This document shows, piece after piece, positions 16,608 through 24,388 of a DNA stretch of 64,000 nt; within the stretch, counting starts at the first letter, position 1, and each line of letters begins with the position of its first letter. Below the pieces are notes generated by a model. That model was not told the DNA's origin and made no database searches. It was given only the letters and a program-made list of their open reading frames with translations. Location: NCBI GenBank assembly GCA_001689495.1, contig LUJS01000035.1:108608-172607 (forward strand). The letters are read 5' to 3'. Origin of the DNA: Bacteroidales bacterium M8 (lineage in GTDB: Bacteria > Bacteroidota > Bacteroidia > Bacteroidales > Muribaculaceae). Made by a program: the position numbers and the translations under genes.

Positions 16608-17855
16608 TCAGTCGAGGGTGTGGATGATGAGGCCCGACCTGAGTTTGGGCTCGAACCAAGTGGTTTTCGGGGGCATGATGTTGCCTGTGTCGGCAATATC
16701 CATAAGCTGTTTCATGCTGACGGGATAGAGCGCGAGGGCCATGGCCATCTCGCCCGAATCGACGCGACGCTTGAGTTCGCCGAGTCCCCTGATGCCGCCG
16801 ACAAAGTCGATGCGCTTGTCAGAACGCAGGTCGGTGATGCCGAGAATGTCGCGGAGTATGAGGTCGCTCGAGATAGTCACATCGAGGACACCGATGGGAT
16901 CTGAATCGTCGTATGTGCCGGGCTTGGCCGTCAGCGAGTACCACCGACCGCCCAGATAGAGCGAGAAGTTGTGCAGTGCGTCGGGGCGCCAAGGCTCGCC
17001 GTCGCCCTTGTCTTCGACGGTGAAGTGCTCGCCGAGCCTGTCGAGGAACTGCTCGGGCGTGAGGCCGTTCAGGTCCTTGACAACGCGGTTATAGTCGATG
17101 ATGTTGAGGTGCGAGGCGGGGAACGCCACGGCGAGGAAATAGTTGTACTCCTCGTCGCCCCTGTGGTTGGGATTGGCAAGCGCCTTCTCGTGTCCTACCA
17201 GAGCGGCGGCTGCCGAGCGGTGATGTCCGTCTGCGATATAGAGCGAGGGGATGTTGGCGAACTCCTCGGTCACGGCGGCTATGGTGTCGGCATCCTTGAT
17301 GACCCAGAAGTGGTGACCGAAACCGTCTGATGACGTAAAGTCATATTCAGGCTCGCCGGCGGTGACGGTGTCGATGATCTGCTGCAGGCGCTCGTTGTCG
17401 GGGAATGCGAAGAAGACCGGCTCGATGTTGGCGTTGTTGACACGCACGTGTTTCATGCGGTCCTCCTCCTTGTCGCGGCGGGTCAGCTCATGCTTCTTGA
17501 TGCGGCCCTCCATATAGTCGTCGACGTTGGCGGCGACAACGATGCCATACTGCGTGCGGCCGTTCATGGTCTGGGCGTATATATAATAGTGGTCCTCGTT
17601 GTCCTGAACGAGCCAGCCGTTGTTGCGGAAGGCGTTGAAGTTCTCCACGGCCTTGTCATAGACCTCGGGGGCGTGTTCGTCGGTGCCGGGAGCGAAGTCG
17701 ATCTCCGGCTTGATGATGTGATAGAGAGAGCGGGGATTACCCTCGGCCTCGGCACGGGCTTCCTCTGAGTTGAGAACGTCGTAGGGGCGCGATGCCACCT
17801 GTGTGACCAGATCGCGCGGGGGGCGTATGCCCCTGAATGGTTTTACTTTTGCCAT
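16608..17855 (-). CDS. DUF1015 family protein
   Basis: 415-residue cytosolic protein of the DUF1015 family. Family features are the N-terminal MAKVKPFRGIRPPRDLVTQV and SRPYDVLNSEEAR, then SLYHIIKPEID, the HELTRRDKEEDR stretch, and YIADGHHRSAAA, a ParB/sulfiredoxin-like signature. The biochemical role is not settled; a link to serine metabolism has been suggested for relatives because they often sit by serA and serC, which are absent here. It is followed by a clear terminator and preceded by purA on the same strand, separated by a hairpin. Confidence 0.85.
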   Translation of the reverse strand: MAKVKPFRGIRPPRDLVTQVASRPYDVLNSEEARAEAEGNPRSLYHIIKPEIDFAPGTDEHAPEVYDKAVENFNAFRNNGWLVQDNEDHYYIYAQTMNGRTQYGIVVAANVDDYMEGRIKKHELTRRDKEEDRMKHVRVNNANIEPVFFAFPDNERLQQIIDTVTAGEPEYDFTSSDGFGHHFWVIKDADTIAAVTEEFANIPSLYIADGHHRSAAAALVGHEKALANPNHRGDEEYNYFLAVAFPASHLNIIDYNRVVKDLNGLTPEQFLDRLGEHFTVEDKGDGEPWRPDALHNFSLYLGGRWYSLTAKPGTYDDSDPIGVLDVTISSDLILRDILGITDLRSDKRIDFVGGIRGLGELKRRVDSGEMAMALALYPVSMKQLMDIADTGNIMPPKTTWFEPKLRSGLIIHTLD

Positions 17856-17900
17856 GATATTATGGTCTAAGGGTTTTGTAGGGTATCATTAAGACAATAG

Positions 17901-17930
17901 CCGGGACGCTCCCGCGGGGGTGCGTCCCGG
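17901..17930 (-). terminator. Hairpin between purA and the DUF1015 gene
   Basis: CCGGGACGC (17901-17909) pairs with GCGTCCCGG (17922-17930), with a 12-nt loop. No T run follows on either strand, so it may be a weak terminator or an mRNA-processing hairpin at the end of purA. Confidence 0.5.
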
Positions 17931-17957
17931 CCACGCGGACGGGTTGGTCGTCCAAGA

Positions 17958-19226
17958 TTATTTGTTTCTTACGATCGTCTGCTTGCGGTCGGGGCCGATC
18001 GAGACAATGGTGATGGGAGTGCGGAGCTCCTTCTCGAGGAAGTCGATGTATGCCTTGAACTCGGCGGGGAACTCGTCCTCGCTCTGCATGGCGGTCATGT
18101 CAGTCTTCCAGCCCGGCAGAGTGGTATATACGGGCTCGATGCCCTCTTCAATCGAATAGGGGAACTGCTTTGTCTCCTCGCCGTTGATGCGATATGCGGT
18201 GCAGGCCTTGATCTCGTCGAAGCCGTCGAGCACGTCGCTCTTCATCATGATGAGCTGTGTCACGCCGTTGAGCATGATGGCATAGCGCAGGGCCACGAGG
18301 TCGATCCAGCCGCAGCGGCGCTCGCGACCGGTGACGGCACCGTACTCATGACCGAGGTCGCGAATGAGCTTGCCTGTCTCGTCGAAGAGCTCGGTGGGGA
18401 AGGGACCGCTACCCACGCGGGTGCAGTATGCCTTGAAGATGCCGAACACCTCGCCGATCTTGTTGGGAGCCACGCCCAGACCCGAGCATGCGCCCGAGCT
18501 GATGGTGTTGGACGAGGTCACGAAGGGATATGACCCGAAGTCGATGTCGAGGAGTGTGCCCTGAGCGCCCTCGCACAGCACGCTCTTGCCCTCTTCGAGC
18601 AGAGAGTTCACGAGGAACTCCGAGTCTACAATCTCGAATCCCTTGATATACTCGATGGCGTCCATCCACTTGGCCTCGAGCTCCTCGAGACCCTCGGGAG
18701 TAGCGCCGAGAGCGGCAAGGCGGGTCAGGTGAAGATTGCGCAGGGTGGCATACTTCTCGTCGAAGTTATGGAACACGTCGCCCAGCCTGAGGCCGTTGCG
18801 CGAAATCTTGTCGGTGTATGTCGGACCGATACCCTTGCCGGTCGTGCCGATCTTCTTGCCGCCCTTGGCCTTCTCGTTGGCCGCGTCCAGCAGGCGGTGC
18901 GTGGGCGTGATGAGGTGGGCCTTCTTGGAGATGCGGAGGATCGAGCGCAGGTCAACGCCGCTCTTCTCGAGTTCTTCGGCCTCCTGCTTGAACAGCACGG
19001 GGTCGAGCACCACGCCATTGCCGATTATATTGATCTGTCCATGCTGGAAAATGCCGGACGGGATTGAACGGAGCACATATTTCTTGCCCTCGAATTCGAG
19101 AGTGTGTCCCGCATTGGGACCACCTTGGAAGCGTGCCACCACATCATAGCGCGGTGTGAGCACGTCGACAACCTTGCCTTTACCTTCGTCGCCCCACTGG
19201 AGCCCGAGAAGCACGTCTACTTTCAT
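17958..19226 (-). CDS. purA: Adenylosuccinate synthetase
   Basis: 422-residue GTP-dependent enzyme joining IMP and aspartate, the first committed step to AMP. The N-terminus has the phosphate loop LGLQWGDEGKGKVVD and GGPNAGHTL. The IMP site is in KKIGTTGKGIGPTYTDK; later come CEGAQGTLLDIDFGSYPFVTSS and the GREREC-like GRERRCGWIDLVALRYA. Length is normal. A Fur-family regulator gene lies 54 nt upstream on the same strand, probably in the same transcript, as in other Bacteroidales. Confidence 0.97.
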   Translation of the reverse strand: MKVDVLLGLQWGDEGKGKVVDVLTPRYDVVARFQGGPNAGHTLEFEGKKYVLRSIPSGIFQHGQINIIGNGVVLDPVLFKQEAEELEKSGVDLRSILRISKKAHLITPTHRLLDAANEKAKGGKKIGTTGKGIGPTYTDKISRNGLRLGDVFHNFDEKYATLRNLHLTRLAALGATPEGLEELEAKWMDAIEYIKGFEIVDSEFLVNSLLEEGKSVLCEGAQGTLLDIDFGSYPFVTSSNTISSGACSGLGVAPNKIGEVFGIFKAYCTRVGSGPFPTELFDETGKLIRDLGHEYGAVTGRERRCGWIDLVALRYAIMLNGVTQLIMMKSDVLDGFDEIKACTAYRINGEETKQFPYSIEEGIEPVYTTLPGWKTDMTAMQSEDEFPAEFKAYIDFLEKELRTPITIVSIGPDRKQTIVRNK

Positions 19227-19280
19227 GTATGCTGATTGTGTTAAGAGTTTATTTTTCAGGTTAAAAGAGGTCGAGAGGGT

Positions 19281-19757
19281 TCAGAACAGGGCCGGCTGCG
19301 AGGAAAGTTTCCGGCATCGCGGGCAGAGGCCTCTGACGCAAACGTCTATGCCCGTGGCGGTGAATGACGAGAATCTCCGAGCCATCAGCTGTCGTGTCAG
19401 GGCCTGATCGCGCACGTTGCGGCGGCGTCCGCAGCGGGTACACACAAGGGTTATGGTGACCCCGCGGTCGGCGACGATCTCCCAGACGCGGGCATCGGCG
19501 TCGGCCTCGCCCGCGCGGCTGCGTGCCACTATGCCCGCCTGCTCGAACAGGTGCAGCGAGTTGTAGAGCGTGGCGCGGCTCACCCTGAAGCCGTCTGCCG
19601 CGAGTTTCTCGCCGAGGGCCGCGACATCAAACGAGACGCGCAACGACATGAGAGAGTCGAGAATCGCAAACCGTTCGGGTGTAGCCCTCATGCCGCGCGA
19701 GGCTATGTGTGCCTCGAGCGCCTTCCGGGCTGCCGTTCTGCGCTTCTCGTCGTTCAT
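19281..19757 (-). CDS. Fur-family transcriptional regulator
   Basis: 158-residue winged-helix repressor-type protein. The DNA-binding half includes RGMRATPERFAILDSL and RVSRATLYNSLHLFEQAGIV. The dimer half has two CxxC zinc pairs, CTRCG and CPRCR. Some of the His residues that bind the regulatory metal in Fur and PerR are not evident (the usual HHHD-like run is missing), so sensing is uncertain. ATG at 19757 is preferred; GTG one codon earlier is also in frame. Its -7 box ends 7 nt before the ATG, so the mRNA would be nearly leaderless. Probably cotranscribed with purA. Confidence 0.85.
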   Translation of the reverse strand: MNDEKRRTAARKALEAHIASRGMRATPERFAILDSLMSLRVSFDVAALGEKLAADGFRVSRATLYNSLHLFEQAGIVARSRAGEADADARVWEIVADRGVTITLVCTRCGRRRNVRDQALTRQLMARRFSSFTATGIDVCVRGLCPRCRKLSSQPALF

Positions 19758-19764
19758 CACGCTA

Positions 19765-19772
19765 CAAAGTTA
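19765..19772 (-). promoter_or_regulatory. -7 box abutting the Fur-family gene
   Basis: Minus-strand TAACTTTG followed by TAGC, GTG and ATG. The predicted transcription start falls within a few bases of the start codon. Confidence 0.55.
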
Positions 19773-19826
19773 CAACGAATGGGGCAAATATGCAATTTTT
19801 AGGCCGAAATATCGAGCCAAAACAGT

Positions 19827-20867
19827 TCAGACATTTATCACGCCGCGGGCCGTGAGGATGCGGAATATCAGGTCGTGCAGCAGATCATACTCGTTCTGGC
19901 GCGAATCTATGCCCTTCGACCTCGTGTCGCACTCGCGCAGGGCCGAGATTATCTCTATGGTCTGGCGCACGTTGTATGCCCGGGGAGCGGCCTCGAAAAA
20001 CTTGAGCTGCCACTCGTTCTTGAATCCGAGTGCGTTCATGTATCCGTTCTTGGTCTTGTCGGCCGTATAGTGATAGACCAGAATGTTCGAGAAGTGGTTG
20101 AACAGCGTCGCCACCGTGACCACCGTGGGGTTGTTCTTGGGATTCTCGGCAAAATAGCGCGCTATGGTGAAGGCCTTGACCGCATTGCGGGCATTAAGCG
20201 CCTCGACCAGCTCGAAGTTGTTGTAGTCCTTGGAGATGCCGATGTTGCGCTCGATGGCCTCGGGGGTAATCATGGCCCCCTCGCCCAGTATGAACGCCAG
20301 CTTGCCAATCTCATTATAGAGTCGCGACAGATCGGTGCCGATATAGTCGCGCAGCATGGCGAGGGCCTTGGGCTCGATGTTGAGGTTCTTGTCCTTGACA
20401 AGCTCGGAGATGGCGGGGATGATGTCGCGCTCCTTGAGTTTCTGCGAGGAGAACACCACGCCGTTCTTCTTGACCGCCGCAATCAGCTCCTTGCCCTTGA
20501 CCGTGGCCCCGCGCGAGCAGATGACGAACACCGTAGAGTCGTTGGGGCGCGAGGCATAGTGATGCAGCCTGTTCAGCTGGTCCGAGCGTATGGCCTGCGC
20601 CTCCTTGAGTATCACCACCTGACGATCTGACATGATGGGATAGCGGCGACAGATGTCCATCGGCGTGTCCACGCCTGTCTCGGGCGCATAGAGCACATAG
20701 AGGTTGAAGTCGCGGCTATCCTCGGGCACGAGACGCTCGAACTCCTTGACGAGTTCGTCGATGAAATATCCCTCCTCGCCGTGCAGCAGATAGACCGGCG
20801 CGATCTTGCCGGCCTGCAGGTCGCGTCTAAGCTGGGGATATGTCAGTGAGGGTGCGTTTGATGCCAT
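19827..20867 (-). CDS. holA: DNA polymerase III delta subunit
   Basis: 346-residue clamp-loader subunit that opens the beta clamp. ATG at 20867 gives MASNAPSLTYPQLRRDLQAG; longer frames extend into the divergent promoter region. Family features are the N-terminal PVYLLHGEEGYFIDELVKEF, IMSDRQVVILKEAQ, then TDLSRLYNEIGKLAFIL, and the C-terminal collar domain ending LLHDLIFRIL. Length is typical. It is divergent from a small HsdR-N-type nuclease gene, an arrangement I recall from other Bacteroidales. Confidence 0.93.
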   Translation of the reverse strand: MASNAPSLTYPQLRRDLQAGKIAPVYLLHGEEGYFIDELVKEFERLVPEDSRDFNLYVLYAPETGVDTPMDICRRYPIMSDRQVVILKEAQAIRSDQLNRLHHYASRPNDSTVFVICSRGATVKGKELIAAVKKNGVVFSSQKLKERDIIPAISELVKDKNLNIEPKALAMLRDYIGTDLSRLYNEIGKLAFILGEGAMITPEAIERNIGISKDYNNFELVEALNARNAVKAFTIARYFAENPKNNPTVVTVATLFNHFSNILVYHYTADKTKNGYMNALGFKNEWQLKFFEAAPRAYNVRQTIEIISALRECDTRSKGIDSRQNEYDLLHDLIFRILTARGVINV

Positions 20868-20937
20868 GTGTGGTGCGGGGTAAATGATTCGAGGTGTAAA
20901 TTTACGAAGAATTTTTGAATCTTCTGCCTGTAATGAG

Positions 20938-20945
20938 TAATTTTG
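20938..20945 (+). promoter_or_regulatory. -7 box of the HsdR-N-type gene
   Basis: TAATTTTG, 11 nt before the ATG at 20957. Two possible earlier starts in the same frame (TTG 20915, ATG 20933) lie upstream of or within this box and are therefore disfavoured. Confidence 0.55.
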
Positions 20946-20956
20946 TACCACCAACC

Positions 20957-21460
20957 ATGCAGACACCACGCGAAACAGAACATATAGCCCGGCAACTCAA
21001 CCTCCCCCCTGCCCCCCTGCGACTGCGCAGGGGCAATAAAGGCGTGGAGGTCTATGACCGCATACGCGACAAATGGATCATAGCCACCCCCGAGGAGTGG
21101 GTGCGGCAGCATTTCACCGACTATCTGATGACAGACCGCAAGGTGCCGCAGTCGATGATAGCCAACGAGATAGGGATAACCCTGAACGGGACATCAAAGA
21201 GGTGCGACACGGTGATATACACCCCGGGGCTCAGGCCGCTGGCCATCGTCGAGTACAAGGCTCCGTCAGTGAGGATAACCCGCGCCGTGTTCGACCAGAT
21301 CGTCAGGTACAACATAGTGCTTCAGGTGCGCTATCTCATTGTCAGCAACGGCATGAGCCACTATTGCTGCCGGGTCGACTACGAGGCCGCGAAATGCACC
21401 TTCATTCCGGGCATCCCGACCTACGCCGAGATGCTATCCGACGGGCCTCAGACCGTATAG
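20957..21460 (+). CDS. Stand-alone type I restriction HsdR N-terminal-like nuclease domain
   Basis: 167-residue protein with the fold marks of the HsdR N-terminal domain (PF13588, PD-(D/E)XK superfamily). KRCDTVIYTPGLRPLAIVEYKAP contains the Asp and the Glu-x-Lys of the nuclease core, preceded by RQHFTDYLMTDRKVP and followed by a Gln-containing FDQIVRYNI helix. There are no helicase or specificity domains and no methyltransferase gene nearby, so it is not part of a restriction system here. A house-keeping DNA role beside holA is possible; function unknown. Its 3' end overlaps the convergent lrgB-like gene by 13 nt. Confidence 0.8.
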   Translation: MQTPRETEHIARQLNLPPAPLRLRRGNKGVEVYDRIRDKWIIATPEEWVRQHFTDYLMTDRKVPQSMIANEIGITLNGTSKRCDTVIYTPGLRPLAIVEYKAPSVRITRAVFDQIVRYNIVLQVRYLIVSNGMSHYCCRVDYEAAKCTFIPGIPTYAEMLSDGPQTV

Positions 21461-22149
21461 CCCATCAGGGCCAGAATGGTCGGCGTGAGCAGGGCGGTGA
21501 GCAGGCCGTTGAGGGTCAGGCCCAGCGACGACCACGCGCCATATCTGTAGCTGCCGCGCTCCATGATTATTGTGGTGCCCACGGCATGGGCAGCGGTGCC
21601 CATCGAGAGACCCTGTGCGATGGGACTCTTGACACGGGTCATCTTCATCACCTTGAATCCCGACATACCGCCGAAAATGCCCACGGCGCAGACCACTGCC
21701 GCCGTGAGGGGCGCGATGCCGCCGAGGCTGCGGCTCACCTCCATGGCTATGGGGGTTGTCACCGACTTGGCCGCCAAAGAGATTATGACCTCACGGGTAG
21801 CTCCGAGCCACTGCGCCAGAAGCACCACCGAGATTATGCCGGCCACGCACCCTGCCAGTTCGGCCACGAGGATGGGGACGAGCTGCTTGCGTATGGTCGA
21901 GAGCTGCTTGTAGAGCGGCACGCCGAGGGCCACGACGGCAGGCTTGAGCCAGAATTCTATCATGCCGCCGCCGACGGCATAGCTCTCGTACGGGATTCCG
22001 GCCACGACCAGAAAGAGTATCAGCACCACGATGGTGACCATGATGGGGTTGAGCAGCATGACCCCGGTGCGGCGATAGAGACGCTGGGCCACGACATAGA
22101 CCGCAAAGGTGAGCGCTATGAGGAGATAGCTATTTTCGAGGAAGTTCAT
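21448..22149 (-). CDS. lrgB: LrgB/CidB-family membrane protein
   Basis: 233-residue inner membrane protein with about six to seven hydrophobic segments. Family marks are MLLNPIMVTIVVLILFL, FWLKPAVVALGVPLYKQ, SLAAKSVTTPIAMEVSRSLGG and the final HAVGTTIIMERG. LrgB/CidB proteins partner with holin-like LrgA/CidA and affect autolysis or export of small metabolites such as pyruvate. It overlaps the lrgA-like gene by 20 nt. Symbol is by family; physiological role here is inferred. Confidence 0.9.
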   Translation of the reverse strand: MNFLENSYLLIALTFAVYVVAQRLYRRTGVMLLNPIMVTIVVLILFLVVAGIPYESYAVGGGMIEFWLKPAVVALGVPLYKQLSTIRKQLVPILVAELAGCVAGIISVVLLAQWLGATREVIISLAAKSVTTPIAMEVSRSLGGIAPLTAAVVCAVGIFGGMSGFKVMKMTRVKSPIAQGLSMGTAAHAVGTTIIMERGSYRYGAWSSLGLTLNGLLTALLTPTILALMGYTV

Positions 22150-22501
22150 GGGAGTGATGTGCGAAATAACGTCTTGTCAACTGATGCGCCCAACCGGTGA
22201 CACCTATTACTATGAACGTGCTCAGAACCGAGGCGCCGACTATGGCCACCCACTGGGCCTTGAGCAGGTCGAAATATCCGAGCAGGGCCACGCCCGCTGG
22301 AACAAAGAAAAAGCCGAGGTTGCCGACCAGAAAATCGGCCACGCCCGACACATGGCGCAGGCGTATCACCTTGCACTGCAATGCCGCTGTCAGCAGCAGC
22401 ATGCCTATGATGCTCGACGGGACCGGAACGCCCGTCAGCCACACTACAAACTCTCCCGCGGCGAGGAAAAGAAAGATGACCGCAAGCTGGAGAATCAACA
22501 T
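22130..22501 (-). CDS. lrgA: LrgA/CidA-family holin-like protein
   Basis: 123-residue membrane protein with four predicted helices. Typical segments are LILQLAVIFLFLAAGEFVVWLTGVPVPSSIIGMLLL and VADFLVGNLGFFFVPAGVALLGYFDLL. It lies directly upstream of lrgB with a 20-nt overlap, the usual lrgAB order. The 3' hairpin of the DUF1846 gene separates it from that upstream gene. Confidence 0.9.
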   Translation of the reverse strand: MLILQLAVIFLFLAAGEFVVWLTGVPVPSSIIGMLLLTAALQCKVIRLRHVSGVADFLVGNLGFFFVPAGVALLGYFDLLKAQWVAIVGASVLSTFIVIGVTGWAHQLTRRYFAHHSHELPRK

Positions 22502-22522
22502 ATTTGGATGAAAAAAGTAATC

Positions 22523-22558
22523 AGGCCATCACAGAGCCCGCGGGCTCTGTGATGGCCT
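22523..22558 (-). terminator. 36-nt perfect palindromic terminator
   Basis: A perfect inverted repeat with 18-bp arms and no spacer (centre at 22540/22541), reading AGGCCATCACAGAGCCC into its mirror. On the minus strand it is followed by GATTACTTTTTTC, so it ends the DUF1846 transcript just before lrgA. A real loop would leave a few central bases unpaired. Confidence 0.85.
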
Positions 22559-22568
22559 TGGTGAAATG

Positions 22569-24032
22569 TTATTTCTTTTTGGCGGGGTCGCAGGTGAGGC
22601 CGACGCCGAGCTTCTTGAAGATCTTGTGGTCTACCTCGCCGAGCATCACGGTCGAATGGACCTGACAGCCATAGAGCTGCGGCAGGCACTCAAGGGCGCG
22701 GCGGCAGTTCTCGTCGGTGGTCGACAGCACCGAGAGGGCCACGAGCACCTCGTCGGTGTGCAGGCGCGGATTGATGGAGCGCAGATAGTTGGTCTTGGTG
22801 AACTGTATGGGCTCGATCATGCCCTGAGGTATCAGCTTGACATCGTGGTCGATGCCCGCCAGATGCTTGATGGCGTTGAGTATCAGGGCCGCGCTCGGTC
22901 CGAGCAGCGCACTGGTCTCGGCGGTGATGATGGTGCCGTCGGCAAGCTCGATGGCCGACGAGGGCACACCGCTGCGCTCGGCCCTCTCGCGGGCGGCCTT
23001 GACGGGACGGCGGTACGAGGTGTCTATCTTGGCCTGCTTGAACAACAGGGCTATCTTATTGACCTCGTTGTCGTTGCCGTCGCCCTGCGCGAGACGGTTG
23101 AGAGCGGTGAAGTAACGTCTGATTATCTCGTCGTTGGATGCTCGGCAGCACACCTCGTCGTCCGAGATGCAGAATCCCACCATATTCACACCCATGTCGG
23201 TAGGCGACTTATAGGGGTTCTCGCCATAGATACCCTCGAAGAGAGCATTGAGCACCGGGAAGATCTCGATGTCGCGGTTATAGTTGACGGCAGTCTTGCC
23301 GTAAGCCTCGAGGTGGAACGGGTCGATCATGTTGACGTCGTTGAGGTCGGCGGTCGCAGCCTCGTATGCTATGTTGACGGGATGCTTGAGCGGGAGGCTC
23401 CACACGGGGAAAGTCTCGAACTTGGCATATCCGGCCTCGATGCCGCGCTTGTGCTCGTTGTAGAGCTGGCTCAGGCACACGGCCATCTTGCCGCTGCCGG
23501 GGCCGGGAGCCGTGACAATGACAAGCGGGCGCGAGGTCTCGACATAGTCATTCTTGCCGAAACCCTCGTCAGAGTCTATCAGGTCCACGTTGGTCGGATA
23601 GCCCTCTATGGTATAATGAACATAGGTCTTGATGCCGAGGCGGTCGAGGCGGGCCCTGAAGGCATCGGCGCTGCTTTGGCCGTTATAGTGCGTCACGACC
23701 ACCGAGCCCACCAGAAAGCCGCGGCTCTGAAACTCGCTGCGCAGGCGCAACACATCGACATCATATGTGATGCCCAGATCGTTGCGCACCTTGTTCTTCT
23801 CAATGTCGAGGGCACTGATCACGATGACGATCTCGGCCTTGTCGGCCAGTTGCGACAGCATCCGCAGCTTGCTGTCGGGCTGAAAACCGGGCAGCACGCG
23901 CGAGGCGTGATGGTCATCGAAAAGTTTTCCACCGAGCTCCAGATAAAGCTTGTTGCCAAACTGGGCTATGCGCTCCTTTATATGCTCAGACTGAATTCTG
24001 AGATAGCGCTCGTTATCAAATCCGTACTTCAT
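22569..24032 (-). CDS. DUF1846 family protein
   Basis: 487-residue cytosolic protein of the DUF1846 family. ATG at 24032 gives MKYGFDNERYLRIQSEHIKERI; 17 extra upstream codons in frame would overlap the promoter. Family features include YLELGGKLFDDHHASRVLPGF, a TAPGPGSGKMAVCLSQLYNEH segment with a P-loop-like GPGSGK, and AALGP-type LLGPSAALILNAIKHL near the C-terminus. A structure exists for a streptococcal member but no accepted function. The -7 box ends 9 nt before the ATG. It stands alone between two transcription units. Confidence 0.88.
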   Translation of the reverse strand: MKYGFDNERYLRIQSEHIKERIAQFGNKLYLELGGKLFDDHHASRVLPGFQPDSKLRMLSQLADKAEIVIVISALDIEKNKVRNDLGITYDVDVLRLRSEFQSRGFLVGSVVVTHYNGQSSADAFRARLDRLGIKTYVHYTIEGYPTNVDLIDSDEGFGKNDYVETSRPLVIVTAPGPGSGKMAVCLSQLYNEHKRGIEAGYAKFETFPVWSLPLKHPVNIAYEAATADLNDVNMIDPFHLEAYGKTAVNYNRDIEIFPVLNALFEGIYGENPYKSPTDMGVNMVGFCISDDEVCCRASNDEIIRRYFTALNRLAQGDGNDNEVNKIALLFKQAKIDTSYRRPVKAARERAERSGVPSSAIELADGTIITAETSALLGPSAALILNAIKHLAGIDHDVKLIPQGMIEPIQFTKTNYLRSINPRLHTDEVLVALSVLSTTDENCRRALECLPQLYGCQVHSTVMLGEVDHKIFKKLGVGLTCDPAKKK

Positions 24033-24041
24033 AACGGGACG

Positions 24042-24049
24042 CAAAGTTA
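24042..24049 (-). promoter_or_regulatory. -7 box of the DUF1846 gene
   Basis: Minus-strand TAACTTTG followed by nine bases and ATG, so the leader would be only a few nucleotides. Confidence 0.5.
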
Positions 24050-24165
24050 CAAAAATCGCCCCGCCCGCACAAGTTTTTAACACTTGAAATATGCCGTCCG
24101 GATTCGTCTGCAGGAGTGGGATTCAGATATATTTTGATAATTTTTAAAAATTTTCATATTAAAAA

Positions 24166-24197
24166 TTTGGCAGATTATAAGATTTGACATACCTTTG
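24166..24197 (+). promoter_or_regulatory. Consensus promoter of the aromatic amino acid operon
   Basis: TTTG (24166-24169), 20-nt spacer, TACCTTTG (24190-24197): an excellent Bacteroides-type promoter in a very AT-rich stretch. Transcription would start near 24203, giving a leader of about 185 nt before pheA, unusually long for this window. Confidence 0.8.
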
Positions 24198-24220
24198 CAT
24201 TGAAATTTTAAGAACAATCA

Positions 24221-24274
24221 ATGACACGATTTAGCACATACTCCTTTTATTATTTTTATTTCATAAGAAAATAA
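24221..24274 (+). CDS. Phe/Tyr-rich leader peptide of the pheA operon attenuator
   Basis: A 17-codon open frame, MTRFSTYSFYYFYFIRK, starting about 18 nt after the predicted transcription start. Four Phe and four Tyr codons, six of them packed into codons 9-14 (TTT TAT TAT TTT TAT TTC). The downstream genes make Phe and Tyr, so this fits a leader peptide sensing charged tRNA-Phe and tRNA-Tyr. The TAA stop (24272-24274) is directly followed by AACGGG (24276-24281), which can pair with CCCGTT (24336-24341) in the 5' arm of the terminator hairpin. Ribosome stalling at the aromatic codons would leave that segment free to block the terminator; completion would cover it. Too short for ordinary gene finders. 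Confidence 0.8.
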   Translation: MTRFSTYSFYYFYFIRK

Positions 24275-24331
24275 GAACGGGACTCTGCGTGCTTATCCAT
24301 CCAACCCAAAGACAACGACAACACCATACCA

Positions 24332-24370
24332 CGGCCCCGTTTCACTCGACAGAGCGATGAAACGGGGCCG
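24332..24370 (+). terminator. Attenuator hairpin before pheA
   Basis: Perfect 13-bp stem, CGGCCCCGTTTCA (24332-24344) with TGAAACGGGGCCG (24358-24370), 13-nt loop. It is followed by CATATTTATAAC, only moderately T-rich, and lies 18 nt before the pheA ATG. Its 5' arm can alternatively pair with AACGGG at 24276-24281. Confidence 0.75.
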
Positions 24371-24388
24371 CATATTTATAACAAGGAT

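Noticed and set aside
20957..21460. A type I restriction-modification system
   Set aside because: Only the HsdR N-terminal-like domain is present; there is no helicase, HsdM or HsdS gene nearby.
22566..24080. 504-codon plus-strand open frame opposite the DUF1846 gene
   Set aside because: Antisense shadow of a well-supported family member, ending in its promoter region. No independent signals.
24203..24388. T-box or riboswitch explanation for the pheA leader
   Set aside because: No T-box sequence (UGGN-type bulge) or known metabolite aptamer core is seen, whereas the aromatic-rich short frame followed by a hairpin explains the leader.
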